Assembly (NCBI GenBank): GCA_017469955.1 | Contig: JAFUFJ010000005.1 | Coordinates: forward strand, 124,001 to 188,000 | Direction of reading: 5' to 3' | DNA length: 64,000 nucleotides | Source: Prevotella sp. | GTDB lineage: Bacteria > Bacteroidota > Bacteroidia > Bacteroidales > Bacteroidaceae | Notes under the pieces: generated by a model | The model's database searches: none | Told to the model about the DNA's origin: nothing | Seen by the model: the letters and a program-made list of their open reading frames with translations, nothing else | Program-made: the position numbers and the translations under genes | Shown: positions 17,576-25,348 of the stretch, in pieces | Position numbering within the stretch: the first letter of the stretch is position 1 | Layout of the letters: each line of letters opens with the position of its first letter

Positions 17576-18781
17576 CTACTGGGCAGAAATCAGTTCAATG
17601 CGCTTCAGCACGAACCCTTTTCCCGTGACGACGAGACCGTTGGTCTTCACCTTGTCAAGCGACACTGCGTCAAAGGTCAGCACGACGTCGTTACCATCCA
17701 AGGCATACCAAACCGGTTCTTCTTGCCCTGTTATGTCGTGCCATTTGCCTTTGTTCTCACGAAACGACATCTGGGCGCCCTCCGATGCCGCAGGTTCTGC
17801 AGCTGAAGAGGAAGCCTGTTCGCCTGCAATGCCGTCCAGCAAGCCATAGCTGATGACGACAACGTCGTTTTCCGTACAATCCTGAAAGGGTTCAGCCGTG
17901 AGCCTTAAGTTCCCACTCCAGTCGTTTGGAAAGGTTTTTTCGCCATGAAACAGCTCTCCAGGTTCCAGCTTATACTCCTTTGGAGCACGCTGAGCCTGAC
18001 TGAAATCCTCGCTGCGCTGCCCCGTAAACCTGACAATTGCCACGCGGTCAAGCCTGTAGTTCTTTCCGCCTACACGCATGGCCACGTTGTCTCCCGTGCC
18101 GGCCAAGCGAAGCTTCAGCAGCGGAGCATCGTCATTTATATAATAAGTAAAGGACTCTTCGCCCACACCTGCACCGTCAACTGCCGGCTCAAGTGCGTTC
18201 CAGGTGAAGTCCATCAGCTTAGCTGCGGCGCCCTCTTGCACACGGCTTACATAGAGTCGCAGCCCGTCGCCCACCTGCAAGTCCTTGAAACACTTTCCTG
18301 GCAACTCCGCCGAAACACTCCAGTCTGCCTTCATTTGCACCGCCGGACCCTTCCAAACCGTAGTCTCTTCGAACTCCTCAGCTGGCGTTAGTGTGACACG
18401 AAGTATACGATAGTCATGGCCTCCGATTGCCACTCCACGCTCCTTTAGCACAGGCAAAAGCCCCTCGCCTATCACCATCCTCACCGGCCCATTAATGCCA
18501 AAATAGGCATATTCGGGGCTGATGGCCTGCCAATCCTTAGGATCTTGAAACGCACCTTGGGCCGTTCGCTTGGCTTCATCAGTATAGACCGTCATGACGT
18601 CGCCGGCCTTCACCTGACTGAAGTGGCGCGCCTCAACCACGATATTGTCTTTCCAGCCCGCGCCAATGGTCTTCGGACCCAGCAAGATCGTCACTTCGTC
18701 AGCCCTTGCCACGCCTGCCATGACCATCATCGCCACAAGCAGAAACACTCTCTTTGCACTGTTTTTCAAATCTATTTTCAT
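17576..18781 (-). CDS. Exported three-repeat protein of the mannan locus, unknown function
   Basis: About 401 residues from the ATG at 18781, which starts a good signal peptide (MKIDLKNSAKRVFLLV..., cut near ARA); an upstream in-frame start would add nine residues. Three repeats of about 120-130 residues follow. Each closes with a similar strand pair: ERGVAIGGHDYRILRVTL, NVAMRVGGKNYRLDRVAI and NGLVVTGKGFVLKRIELI. The protein at 10109 ends its repeats in the same way (ERGLIVRGQAYT.TKIT), so both belong to one family. No lipobox and no known catalytic motif. It lies between the surface GH26 and SusC, so a role in binding mannan at the surface is plausible but unproven. Confidence 0.85.
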   Translation of the reverse strand: MKIDLKNSAKRVFLLVAMMVMAGVARADEVTILLGPKTIGAGWKDNIVVEARHFSQVKAGDVMTVYTDEAKRTAQGAFQDPKDWQAISPEYAYFGINGPVRMVIGEGLLPVLKERGVAIGGHDYRILRVTLTPAEEFEETTVWKGPAVQMKADWSVSAELPGKCFKDLQVGDGLRLYVSRVQEGAAAKLMDFTWNALEPAVDGAGVGEESFTYYINDDAPLLKLRLAGTGDNVAMRVGGKNYRLDRVAIVRFTGQRSEDFSQAQRAPKEYKLEPGELFHGEKTFPNDWSGNLRLTAEPFQDCTENDVVVISYGLLDGIAGEQASSSAAEPAASEGAQMSFRENKGKWHDITGQEEPVWYALDGNDVVLTFDAVSLDKVKTNGLVVTGKGFVLKRIELISAQ

Positions 18782-18814
18782 ATTTTCAATACTTATATAG
18801 CTTGCCATTCATGG

Positions 18815-18880
18815 AGCAAAAGATCATCTTTTGCCCGCCAATAGTTTAACTTTTGCCCGCCAATAGTTCATCTTTTTCCG
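18815..18880. repeat. 22-bp repeat array, type 2, 3 units
   Basis: Units start at 18815, 18837 and 18859, with half-sites GCAAAAGAT/ATCTTTTGC, CCAATAGTT/AACTTTTGC and CCAATAGTT/CATCTTTTT. A degenerate fourth unit would run into the 3' end of the GH26 gene at 18890. The array lies inside the operon, between GH26 and the three-repeat gene. Confidence 0.85.
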
Positions 18881-18889
18881 CCAGAAGCC

Positions 18890-20017
18890 TCAGCGCTGCG
18901 CCTTCAAAAGGGCTGCCATCTCGTCACGATCGACCACCGTTCCTGACAGGAAGGCGTCCTTCCACCAGTCTTGACCGGCATACTGATGCTCGTCACTCTG
19001 GCCTGCATTGTAGGCATAGTCATACCATGTCATGAACCAACTCCACCGAGAGCCCTCCTTCCAGATCTTCGACCACAGCGACATGTGCACCTCATCACCG
19101 TTGCCACACTCTGCAAGCGTGATGAGCTTCGTGGGATATTCGGCCTGCAACTGCCTGAACTCCTTCATCAACGGATACTGCAACGCCTTGTAATTGTCAC
19201 GTCCTACGATGTCGACTACGTCGTCTCCCGGATACCATTCGCCGTCGTCCATCTGCGAGTTCCACACCCAGATGAGGTTATTCAGCTTGTGATGGTTCAC
19301 AAGACGGTCGTACATGAAGCGCCAAAGCTTCTTGTATACGGACGGCCCATGTGCCCCCCACCAGAACCATGCGCCACCTCCCTCAAACTCATAGGTATTG
19401 CCTGCGCCCTCATGAAGGGGTCTCCAAATGACGGCAATGCCCTGCTTCTGCATCATTTTCAGATAGCCTGCCACCTGGTCTATGTCCTTTACCATCTGTC
19501 TATAGTCAGCCGAGGCGGGATCATCCACCTTGGAAGCGTCGAAGATTGTCTCGTTTGGTTTTGCACCTGGCGAACAAGTCATGTCGACTCCGTTATTGGC
19601 TCTGACCTGCCAGTGCCACATAGCCCCCACTACTCCGCCGGCTTTCGCCCAGTCGTTGACCGGTTTCATGTCGGAATAGTCAAGCCATCCTTTCTTGTTG
19701 ACATCCTTTGAGGCATGGATATTGATAAAGTCGAAGACGTTGATGGCAGGCCATCGACCCGTCCATTCATAGACATTCTCGGCCTCTTTCACATTCCAGT
19801 CGACGTTGGCAACTACCCCTGAAAGGGCTTTCTGGCCATACAACTGGCGCAGAACGGCATAGAGTCGCTGCGCCTCGGGTGTGGCCTGAGGGTTACAAAG
19901 GGCTGGACTCACCTCGACAACCACGTCTGCCGACGGCAACTGACGCGGTTCGTCAGCATCAGCCTTGCCACATGCAAGCAGGACAAAGACTGCCACAAAA
20001 AACATTGATTTATTCAT
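18890..20017 (-). CDS. GH26 beta-mannanase, surface lipoprotein
   Basis: A 375-residue GH26 endo-beta-1,4-mannanase with a lipoprotein signal ending FVLLAC (Cys16) and then GKADADEP, consistent with surface export of a Bacteroidetes lipoprotein. Landmarks: ALSGVVANVDWN, GAMWHWQV, IWRPLHEGAG with acid/base Glu203, GGGAWFWWGAHG, VWNSQMDDGEWYPGDDVVDIVGRD, and LITLAECG with nucleophile Glu303. It is the first enzyme gene after the regulator and has the operator-promoter at 20060. Its likely job is the first cut of mannan outside the cell, feeding SusCD. The 3' end is close to the 22-bp array at 18815. Confidence 0.96.
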   Translation of the reverse strand: MNKSMFFVAVFVLLACGKADADEPRQLPSADVVVEVSPALCNPQATPEAQRLYAVLRQLYGQKALSGVVANVDWNVKEAENVYEWTGRWPAINVFDFINIHASKDVNKKGWLDYSDMKPVNDWAKAGGVVGAMWHWQVRANNGVDMTCSPGAKPNETIFDASKVDDPASADYRQMVKDIDQVAGYLKMMQKQGIAVIWRPLHEGAGNTYEFEGGGAWFWWGAHGPSVYKKLWRFMYDRLVNHHKLNNLIWVWNSQMDDGEWYPGDDVVDIVGRDNYKALQYPLMKEFRQLQAEYPTKLITLAECGNGDEVHMSLWSKIWKEGSRWSWFMTWYDYAYNAGQSDEHQYAGQDWWKDAFLSGTVVDRDEMAALLKAQR

Positions 20018-20059
20018 TTCTGATCGATATTGGGCTTAAGTAAAACTTAGATTTCGCTG

Positions 20060-20116
20060 CAAAGGTATGAGATAACAAAAAGAGCCATTGGCACTATTTT
20101 GCCAATGGCTGACACT
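20060..20116 (-). promoter_or_regulatory. Promoter and AraC-type operator of the GH26-SusCD operon
   Basis: TACCTTTG (20067-20060, minus strand), exactly 22 bp, then half-sites GGCACT at 20090 and GACACT at 20111, spaced 21 bp. Together with 6010 and 11050 this is the third copy of the same layout. It lies between the AraC gene and the first mannanase, so it probably drives GH26, the three-repeat gene, SusC, SusD and the IPT lipoprotein. Confidence 0.82.
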
Positions 20117-20159
20117 TTCTGCAAAACTTGACGCGATGGAAGGAATTGCTGTTGCTGCT

Positions 20160-21044
20160 TCAGACGATCACTCGCGTCTTATAATACTTCTCCCTGAACT
20201 CGGTAGGGCTGCATCCTTTGCGCTTGCGGAAGAGCCTGTTAAAGTTGCTAAGGGTGTTGAACCCACAGTGATAGCACACCTCAGAGACGCTTTCCGTTGT
20301 GTCAATAAGCCGGCGTGCGGCATGTCCGAGCCTGATGTCGACAATATATTCGGCCAGGCTCTTGCCCGTTCGCTGGCGGAAAAAACGGCTGAAGGCCGTG
20401 GGAGCCATGCCCACCATGTCGGCCAACTGGGCCAGACGCAGCTCTTCTTGGTAGTGTTCGTCGATGAAACCCTTTACCTTTAACACCCTTCTTGAGTCGC
20501 TTTCAACATCCACTTTTGCAAAGGCTGTCGACGAGAGTTCTCGAGCATTGTCAAACTTTGACAGCTCGTATAAGATGTCGAAAAAGCGCTGAACAGCATA
20601 GAAGCTGTCCCGGTCGCGCGACAGATCGGTCAGCAAATGGTAGACCTGCAGAATGGCTTGCATCGGAAAGGCCAACCCCCTCTTGGCACGTTGCATCATC
20701 CTGAAGATGGGCTGATAGGGGTTTGTACGGAAAGGCAGCTTGTCGTCTTCGAAAGGAATATAGAACTGGATGGTGATCTCATGGATGTCTTCACTCTTGC
20801 ACTGGTACTGTTCCCACACGTGTTCGAGGTTGGGACTCGTAATCAACACCAAGTCATAGTCGCCCAATACTTCAGACGAATCGCCCACGATGCGACGGCA
20901 TCCCGCACAGCCACCGACGAAATTAAGTTCCATTTTCTCATGGCAATGAATGGGATAGGTGAACTCTTTCTTGTGGCGGTCGGCCACATACATGAAATCA
21001 TGCTCGCCAAGAGGCGTAATCTCGTGTAAAATCTTCAAATCCAT
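20160..21044 (-). CDS. AraC-family transcription activator, likely regulator of the mannan locus
   Basis: A 294-residue protein with an N-terminal cupin-type sensor (about 1-150; PIHCHEKMELNFVGG near 31, VLITSPNLEHVW) and a C-terminal AraC/XylS DNA-binding domain (about 190-292). The first helix-turn-helix is at 203-224 (RLAQLADMVGMAPTAFSRFF) and the second at 252-275 (SVSEVCYHCGFNTLSNFNRLF), ending with the usual GCSPTEFREKY. It is a soluble one-component regulator rather than the hybrid two-component sensor common in PULs. It lies just upstream of the operon it would control, 142 bp from the GH26 start. Direct repeats spaced 21 bp at three promoters fit its two-HTH architecture. The sensed sugar is unknown; mannobiose or mannosylglucose is possible. 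Confidence 0.93.
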   Translation of the reverse strand: MDLKILHEITPLGEHDFMYVADRHKKEFTYPIHCHEKMELNFVGGCAGCRRIVGDSSEVLGDYDLVLITSPNLEHVWEQYQCKSEDIHEITIQFYIPFEDDKLPFRTNPYQPIFRMMQRAKRGLAFPMQAILQVYHLLTDLSRDRDSFYAVQRFFDILYELSKFDNARELSSTAFAKVDVESDSRRVLKVKGFIDEHYQEELRLAQLADMVGMAPTAFSRFFRQRTGKSLAEYIVDIRLGHAARRLIDTTESVSEVCYHCGFNTLSNFNRLFRKRKGCSPTEFREKYYKTRVIV

Positions 21045-21302
21045 AGTCCTTCGTTTTAGTGTCTGATGAAAAGCATTCCATACGGCATCTGCCAGCGGTT
21101 GTCAGCACCATGATGACAGGTCTTTTCCTTGAATCTTTCTCTTTCGATACGCAAAGTACGCAAAAAAGAAGCAGACCGCCAAATGTTTCATCCGTTTTTT
21201 TTCGATTTTCCCGTTTTCATGCATCAGGCATGTCCCGCAAGTATCTTCCCTTCATTGGCATCAACCCTGCCCGTTTCAGACAGGATGGCTATCGGTGGAA
21301 CG

Positions 21303-21368
21303 GGCAAAAGATGATCTATTGCATGGCAAAAGATGATGTTTTACTCACCAATAGATGATGTTTTGCCG
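21303..21368. repeat. 22-bp repeat array, type 2, 3 units
   Basis: Units start at 21303, 21325 and 21347: GCAAAAGAT/ATCTATTGC, GCAAAAGAT/ATGTTTTAC and CCAATAGAT/ATGTTTTGC. They show the half-site words in different combinations. The array lies in the 433-bp gap between the NigD-like gene and the AraC gene. The remainder of that gap holds nothing I can name. Confidence 0.88.
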
Positions 21369-21477
21369 GCTGTATCGGAAGGGTTCACGGCAGAAACGGC
21401 ATGCGTTCGTGCCGGCAAGTGTATGGGATATGGGCCATGACTGGCGGAAAAAGAGAGGAGAAAAGGACGGCAGGGGG

Positions 21478-22128
21478 CTATTCGCCGACCTGGAACGTGC
21501 GCTCTACGATGCCCTGCCAGGTGTTGATCTGGATGCTGACAGCCTTGCCCTTCATGTCTTCTGTGACGGGAATGCTGGCATAGACGCGCGAGGTATAGTA
21601 TTCGGGCACTCCGCCTTGGTCGTGAATGAAGGTGAGCGAGAGGCTCGTCTCGTCCTGCGAAGAGCGTCTCACTCCGATGCGCTGCGCAGCTTCTTCGTCG
21701 TCGGTTCTTCCGCTTTTGAGCAGGAGTCCAAGGTTAATATACCGTCCATTCCAGCTCATCCATGCACTTTCAAGGCCCACAGGGTCGGTCTTTGCCTCGC
21801 CTTCATCCTCGCCGGGGGCAGCCGGGCGGAGCACCATCACACGGCTGATGCTGACCGGCCTTATGCGTTCTGCCTCCTTATTATAATATAGGAGCGCGCG
21901 ATAGGTGGAGTCGGCCGTCGTGATCCAGCCGGCTTCCAGAGGTTGACTGAACGCAAGGCGGACGTCTTCGTCGGTCGTAGCCGAGTCGAAGGCCTTGCCT
22001 TCCACGGCTGAATGAGCCTCCACGAAGTCGGCACGCATCAACGACAAGTCGCCGTTTCCCGTGTCATAAGTCTCTGAAGTGCAGGCCATGGCCAGCAAGA
22101 CGAGGAGCAGAAGTGCTGATTTCTTCAT
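21478..22128 (-). CDS. NigD-like lipoprotein
   Basis: A 216-residue lipoprotein (signal MKKSALLLLVLLAMAC, Cys16). The arrangement of a small N-terminal beta region (about 50-95, with ALLYYNKEAERIRPVSISRV) and a C-terminal beta-sandwich (about 110-213, WNGRYINLGLLLKSG, LSLTFIHDQGGVPEYYTSRVYASIPV) resembles the NigD-like family of Bacteroidetes. NigD was named from a bacteriocin locus, but most homologues have no known role. Its ATG overlaps the stop of the acyltransferase by 4 bp, so it is cotranscribed with it. Confidence 0.72.
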   Translation of the reverse strand: MKKSALLLLVLLAMACTSETYDTGNGDLSLMRADFVEAHSAVEGKAFDSATTDEDVRLAFSQPLEAGWITTADSTYRALLYYNKEAERIRPVSISRVMVLRPAAPGEDEGEAKTDPVGLESAWMSWNGRYINLGLLLKSGRTDDEEAAQRIGVRRSSQDETSLSLTFIHDQGGVPEYYTSRVYASIPVTEDMKGKAVSIQINTWQGIVERTFQVGE

Positions 22129-23324
22129 GTTGTCGCAGCGATAAAGTTTCTCAAAGGATTGGCATACATGGTCAGCATACGCTCGCGAAGGTAAGGCTCG
22201 TCCTTGTCTTTCAGGTCGATCTTGGCCAGCTGTCCTTCCAGATATGCCTCAAAACGGGCCTTTTCGGCGGGTGTGTAGTGTGCCGATTGTGCCCCGTTAC
22301 CGTTAAGCATGTCGAGCGCAATGTAGTTGTTTGGATAGAGGAAGTAGTGGCGATGTATCTCGCGATCGATGCGTTCGGCCAGCGTCTTATAGTAGTCATT
22401 CCTCGAAAGTCCCTGCCCTTTCAGGTCGTCAATGAGGGCATTGGCGGGCGACGAACAGCAGTAGTGCACCCGTCCTTTGTATCCGAAGATGCCCGTACGC
22501 ATGTTGTCCAAGTCGTCCTGTTGGGTCTTCTTATAGCGTGGATTGTCGCGTTTCATCTGAAACTCCCTTGCCTTCAAGTAGTCGCAAGGGTCGTATTCAT
22601 AGCTGATAGTCAGCGGAACGATGTTCAGGTCTTCAAGGCTTATCCCCCAGTTTGAGTCGTCAGCCGGCCGTCCTCCCATGGCCAGCATCTTCAAGACCGA
22701 CTCCTGTGTGCGGTCGTCTGAGTCTTTTGCACGGCCTTCTCGCTGTGCAATCCAGACGTTTTCCCTTTTCTCTGTGACCGCGAAGTGTATGTAACTGCTC
22801 ATCAACTGGCTTGACTTCATCATCTCATGCAGCGACAACGACCGGCGCACGACAAAGGCTTTGTTCATTCTTACCAGCCTTTTTATCCACGGATAGATCA
22901 GGAGGTTGTCGCCGATGCCTATCTCTACGGTCGTAGGATAGCCGTTCTTCACGAGCAGAAGGTCGAGGAAGGCCGAGTCGAGCACGATGTCACGATGGTT
23001 GGAAACGAACGTATAGCGCAGCTTCTTGTCGCGTGGCAAGGCCTGCTCGTCAAAGGTTAGTCCGTCGGTATGGCGCCAGATGACATACTTCACCACGGGC
23101 TTCATGAACCGCAACTGGAAGCCGAGCGGAGTCTTTACCCCGCGGAACAGCAGCCGGAGGAGCCCTTTTCTCAGCTTCTTCGGCAACCAAGGCGCAGCAC
23201 TTTTCATCACCATGTTGAACTGTCTGTCGTCCAACAACTCATTGAAGGCTTGCCCCATCTCGCCAGCCTCGTAAGGTCTTATCTCGTCATACACGGCGGG
23301 AGTCTTCGTCATCTCTGCTGCCAT
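22125..23324 (-). CDS. Phospholipid/glycerol acyltransferase family protein
   Basis: A 399-residue protein with a PlsC/PlsB-like acyltransferase core. The motif FVSNHRDIVLDSAFLD near residue 110 stands for the catalytic His-Asp block, in the form NHRDIVLD found in this Bacteroidetes subgroup instead of NHxSxxD. Further blocks: EIGIGDNLL, NKAFVVRRSLSLHEM, WIAQREGRAKDSDD (the block III-like region) and NIVPLTISYEYDP. It probably acylates a lysophospholipid or related lipid at the inner membrane. The distal third (after about residue 260) is specific to this subgroup. It is followed with a 4-bp overlap by the NigD-like lipoprotein gene. Confidence 0.8.
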   Translation of the reverse strand: MAAEMTKTPAVYDEIRPYEAGEMGQAFNELLDDRQFNMVMKSAAPWLPKKLRKGLLRLLFRGVKTPLGFQLRFMKPVVKYVIWRHTDGLTFDEQALPRDKKLRYTFVSNHRDIVLDSAFLDLLLVKNGYPTTVEIGIGDNLLIYPWIKRLVRMNKAFVVRRSLSLHEMMKSSQLMSSYIHFAVTEKRENVWIAQREGRAKDSDDRTQESVLKMLAMGGRPADDSNWGISLEDLNIVPLTISYEYDPCDYLKAREFQMKRDNPRYKKTQQDDLDNMRTGIFGYKGRVHYCCSSPANALIDDLKGQGLSRNDYYKTLAERIDREIHRHYFLYPNNYIALDMLNGNGAQSAHYTPAEKARFEAYLEGQLAKIDLKDKDEPYLRERMLTMYANPLRNFIAATT

Positions 23325-23438
23325 AGTCTGTGTTCTGATGGTCTGCTGTCGTTAATATGTCCTATGATACGGCTGCCCGGCATCCCTGTGAAGGTGTGAA
23401 CGGGCAGGGTTGCCGGCGTCGTGCCGGCCGGAAGCTGT

Positions 23439-24725
23439 TCACAAAGAGAAGAATCGCGTGAACGCCTTGACGCAATAGAGGTGGTCAAGGGTGCTGCCTG
23501 TCTCCCTGCAACTGTGCATGGCAAGGATAGCATTGCCCATGTCTACGCCGCGAAGGGGCAGCGAAGAGGCCAGGATGTTGCCCAAAGTACTGCCTCCAGC
23601 CACGTCGCTATGGTTGACAAACCTTTGACATGGCACGTCAACCGACCGGCAAATCTCGGAGAAGACGGCTGCCGAAACGGCATCACTGGCATACTTCTGG
23701 GCTGCATTGAACTTGATGACGGGGCCTTTTCCAAGCTTTGGATGGTTGGTAGGGTCGTATTTCTCGCCGTAATTGGGATGCCAGGCGTGGGCATTGTCGG
23801 CCGAAATCATGAACGAACGCTCGACTGCTTGCCAGAAAGCCTCTGTGTTGCCGTCTTGAACCGTGGCGATTCGCTGCAGGATGGAGGCGAGGAACGGGCT
23901 GCCTGCGCCCTGTTTCGTCTGCGAACCTGTCTCCTCGTTGTCGAAGATGGCCAGCACTTTCGTGGCATCTGACTCGTCGGAACGGAGCAGAGCCTCAAGA
24001 CCTGCGAAGCACATCGACAAGTCGTCAAGCCGTCCCGACGACAGGAACTCGTCGTGAACGCCGAAGGTGCAGGCCGGCATGGCATCGGCCAGATAGAGGT
24101 CAAAGTCAAGGATGTCTTCGCGAGCGACGTTCAGTTCGGTGCTGATGAGACTGAGAAGCATGCCGTCATGCTCCAGTTCGTCGTTGACAATGCCGAGGAT
24201 TGGCAGCATGTCTTTTTGCTTACTCAGCTTTACTCCGTCGTTTACCTGCCGGTTAAAGTGTATGGCAAGGTTGCTGATCTGCAGCAATGGCCGGCGGACA
24301 TGGAGCAGCAACGTCTCGGGACTCATCACACTGCTGCCCCTGACAACGACGCGTCCTGCCAGTGTAAGGGGACGGTCGAACCACGTAGACATGATGGGAC
24401 CGCCGTAAACTTCGGTGTTAAGCTTCACTATTCCGCCCTCGCAGCGCATCTCGGCATTGGGTTTTATGCGGAACGTCGGCGAGTCACAATGGGCACAGAT
24501 CAGGTGGAAGCCGGCCTCGGAGAGAGGCTTTCGGCCGATCTGGAAGGCGTATACTGAGGAATCATTCTTCGTGACGAAGAACTTTTCGCCAGCCTTTGCC
24601 GAGCCAATAGGCTCGCGAGGATCCACACGACGGTAGCCTGCCTCCGCCAGTTCGGCGGCGATGTTCTTCACCGCAAGGAAGTTTACCGGCGATACATCCA
24701 GAAAGTTCAGAAGACGTTGTATCAT
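23439..24725 (-). CDS. apeB: M18 family aminopeptidase (aspartyl aminopeptidase type)
   Basis: A 428-residue cytosolic zinc aminopeptidase. The ATG at 24725 starts MIQRLLNFLD, the usual N-terminus; in-frame sequence upstream is hydrophobic and not family-like. Metal and catalytic blocks: LICAHCDSPTFRIKP, DDLSMCFAGLEALL, IFDNEETGSQTKQGAGS, SADNAHAWHPNYGEKYDP, and NHSDVAGGSTLGNI near the C-terminus. It removes acidic or other N-terminal residues from peptides. A -7 element lies at 24760-24767. No operon partner: the acyltransferase starts 114 bp downstream in the same direction. Confidence 0.95.
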   Translation of the reverse strand: MIQRLLNFLDVSPVNFLAVKNIAAELAEAGYRRVDPREPIGSAKAGEKFFVTKNDSSVYAFQIGRKPLSEAGFHLICAHCDSPTFRIKPNAEMRCEGGIVKLNTEVYGGPIMSTWFDRPLTLAGRVVVRGSSVMSPETLLLHVRRPLLQISNLAIHFNRQVNDGVKLSKQKDMLPILGIVNDELEHDGMLLSLISTELNVAREDILDFDLYLADAMPACTFGVHDEFLSSGRLDDLSMCFAGLEALLRSDESDATKVLAIFDNEETGSQTKQGAGSPFLASILQRIATVQDGNTEAFWQAVERSFMISADNAHAWHPNYGEKYDPTNHPKLGKGPVIKFNAAQKYASDAVSAAVFSEICRSVDVPCQRFVNHSDVAGGSTLGNILASSLPLRGVDMGNAILAMHSCRETGSTLDHLYCVKAFTRFFSL

Positions 24726-24759
24726 GATGTAAGTTTTAAGTGATTCTGATTCGCAACCG

Positions 24760-24767
24760 CAAATATA
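24760..24767 (-). promoter_or_regulatory. Promoter -7 element of the M18 peptidase gene
   Basis: TATATTTG on the minus strand, 35 bp before the ATG at 24725; fits TAnnTTTG. Confidence 0.6.
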
Positions 24768-25087
24768 GCAACATTTGGCGAGAAACGAGCAAAAAACACC
24801 CGAAAAAAGCGAAAACAATGAAGGAAAACGGCTGTGAAGACACAAAAACACGGGCACCATTCAGCCCGCGAAAGGGCTGGCGGACGGCCAGGAAAAAATG
24901 TTAAAAACTCGGAAAAAGAATGACAAACCAGCATGCAGTCCCTGCCTTTCTGTCCGAGAATGCCCTTTGGGGCCGAAAACGGGAAGCCGAAAATCAAGAA
25001 ACTACAATACACTATATATCAATGACTTACAAAATAAAGCACCATAAAATCCTGCATTTCATCCTCTCTCTCCTACCCCCCGTCTGC

Positions 25088-25285
25088 GAGAATGCTATCG
25101 ATTCTCATGAAGAAGGCTAAGACTTCTCGGCTGGAAGTCTTAGCCTTCTGGTACATCATGCTGACGTTTATGGCCGAGAAAGAGCAGCTTTCTCGACAGG
25201 AAGCGGTGCGCTTGCGACCGGCAAGGGGCCGTTTTCTTCCTAAAAAAGGTTGTTTTCGCGATGCTTTTCGCGCCGTTTTCACGCC
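25088..25285. repeat. 22-bp repeat array, type 1, 6 to 9 units, with a perfect hairpin
   Basis: Units start every 22 bp from 25088. The first six are recognisable (GAATGCT/CGATTC; GAAGGCT/AGACTTC; GAAGTCT/AGCCTTC; a divergent one; GAAAGAG/AGCTTTC; GAAGCGG). Three more in phase to 25285 are degenerate. Units 2 and 3 together form a perfect 16-bp inverted repeat (25111-25126 with 25134-25149, 7-nt loop), which could terminate transcription from ddl. No T-tract follows. The remainder of 24726-25348 shows only the M18 promoter. Confidence 0.82.
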
Positions 25286-25348
25286 GTGAAGTGTTAAAAA
25301 CAGGCAAGAATGTTGACAGTCTTCAACTGCGGAAGCGGGGGCGAAGCG

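Noticed and set aside
18782-18808. Upstream in-frame start of the three-repeat protein
   Set aside because: The added residues are not signal-like; the ATG at 18781 begins a regular signal peptide.
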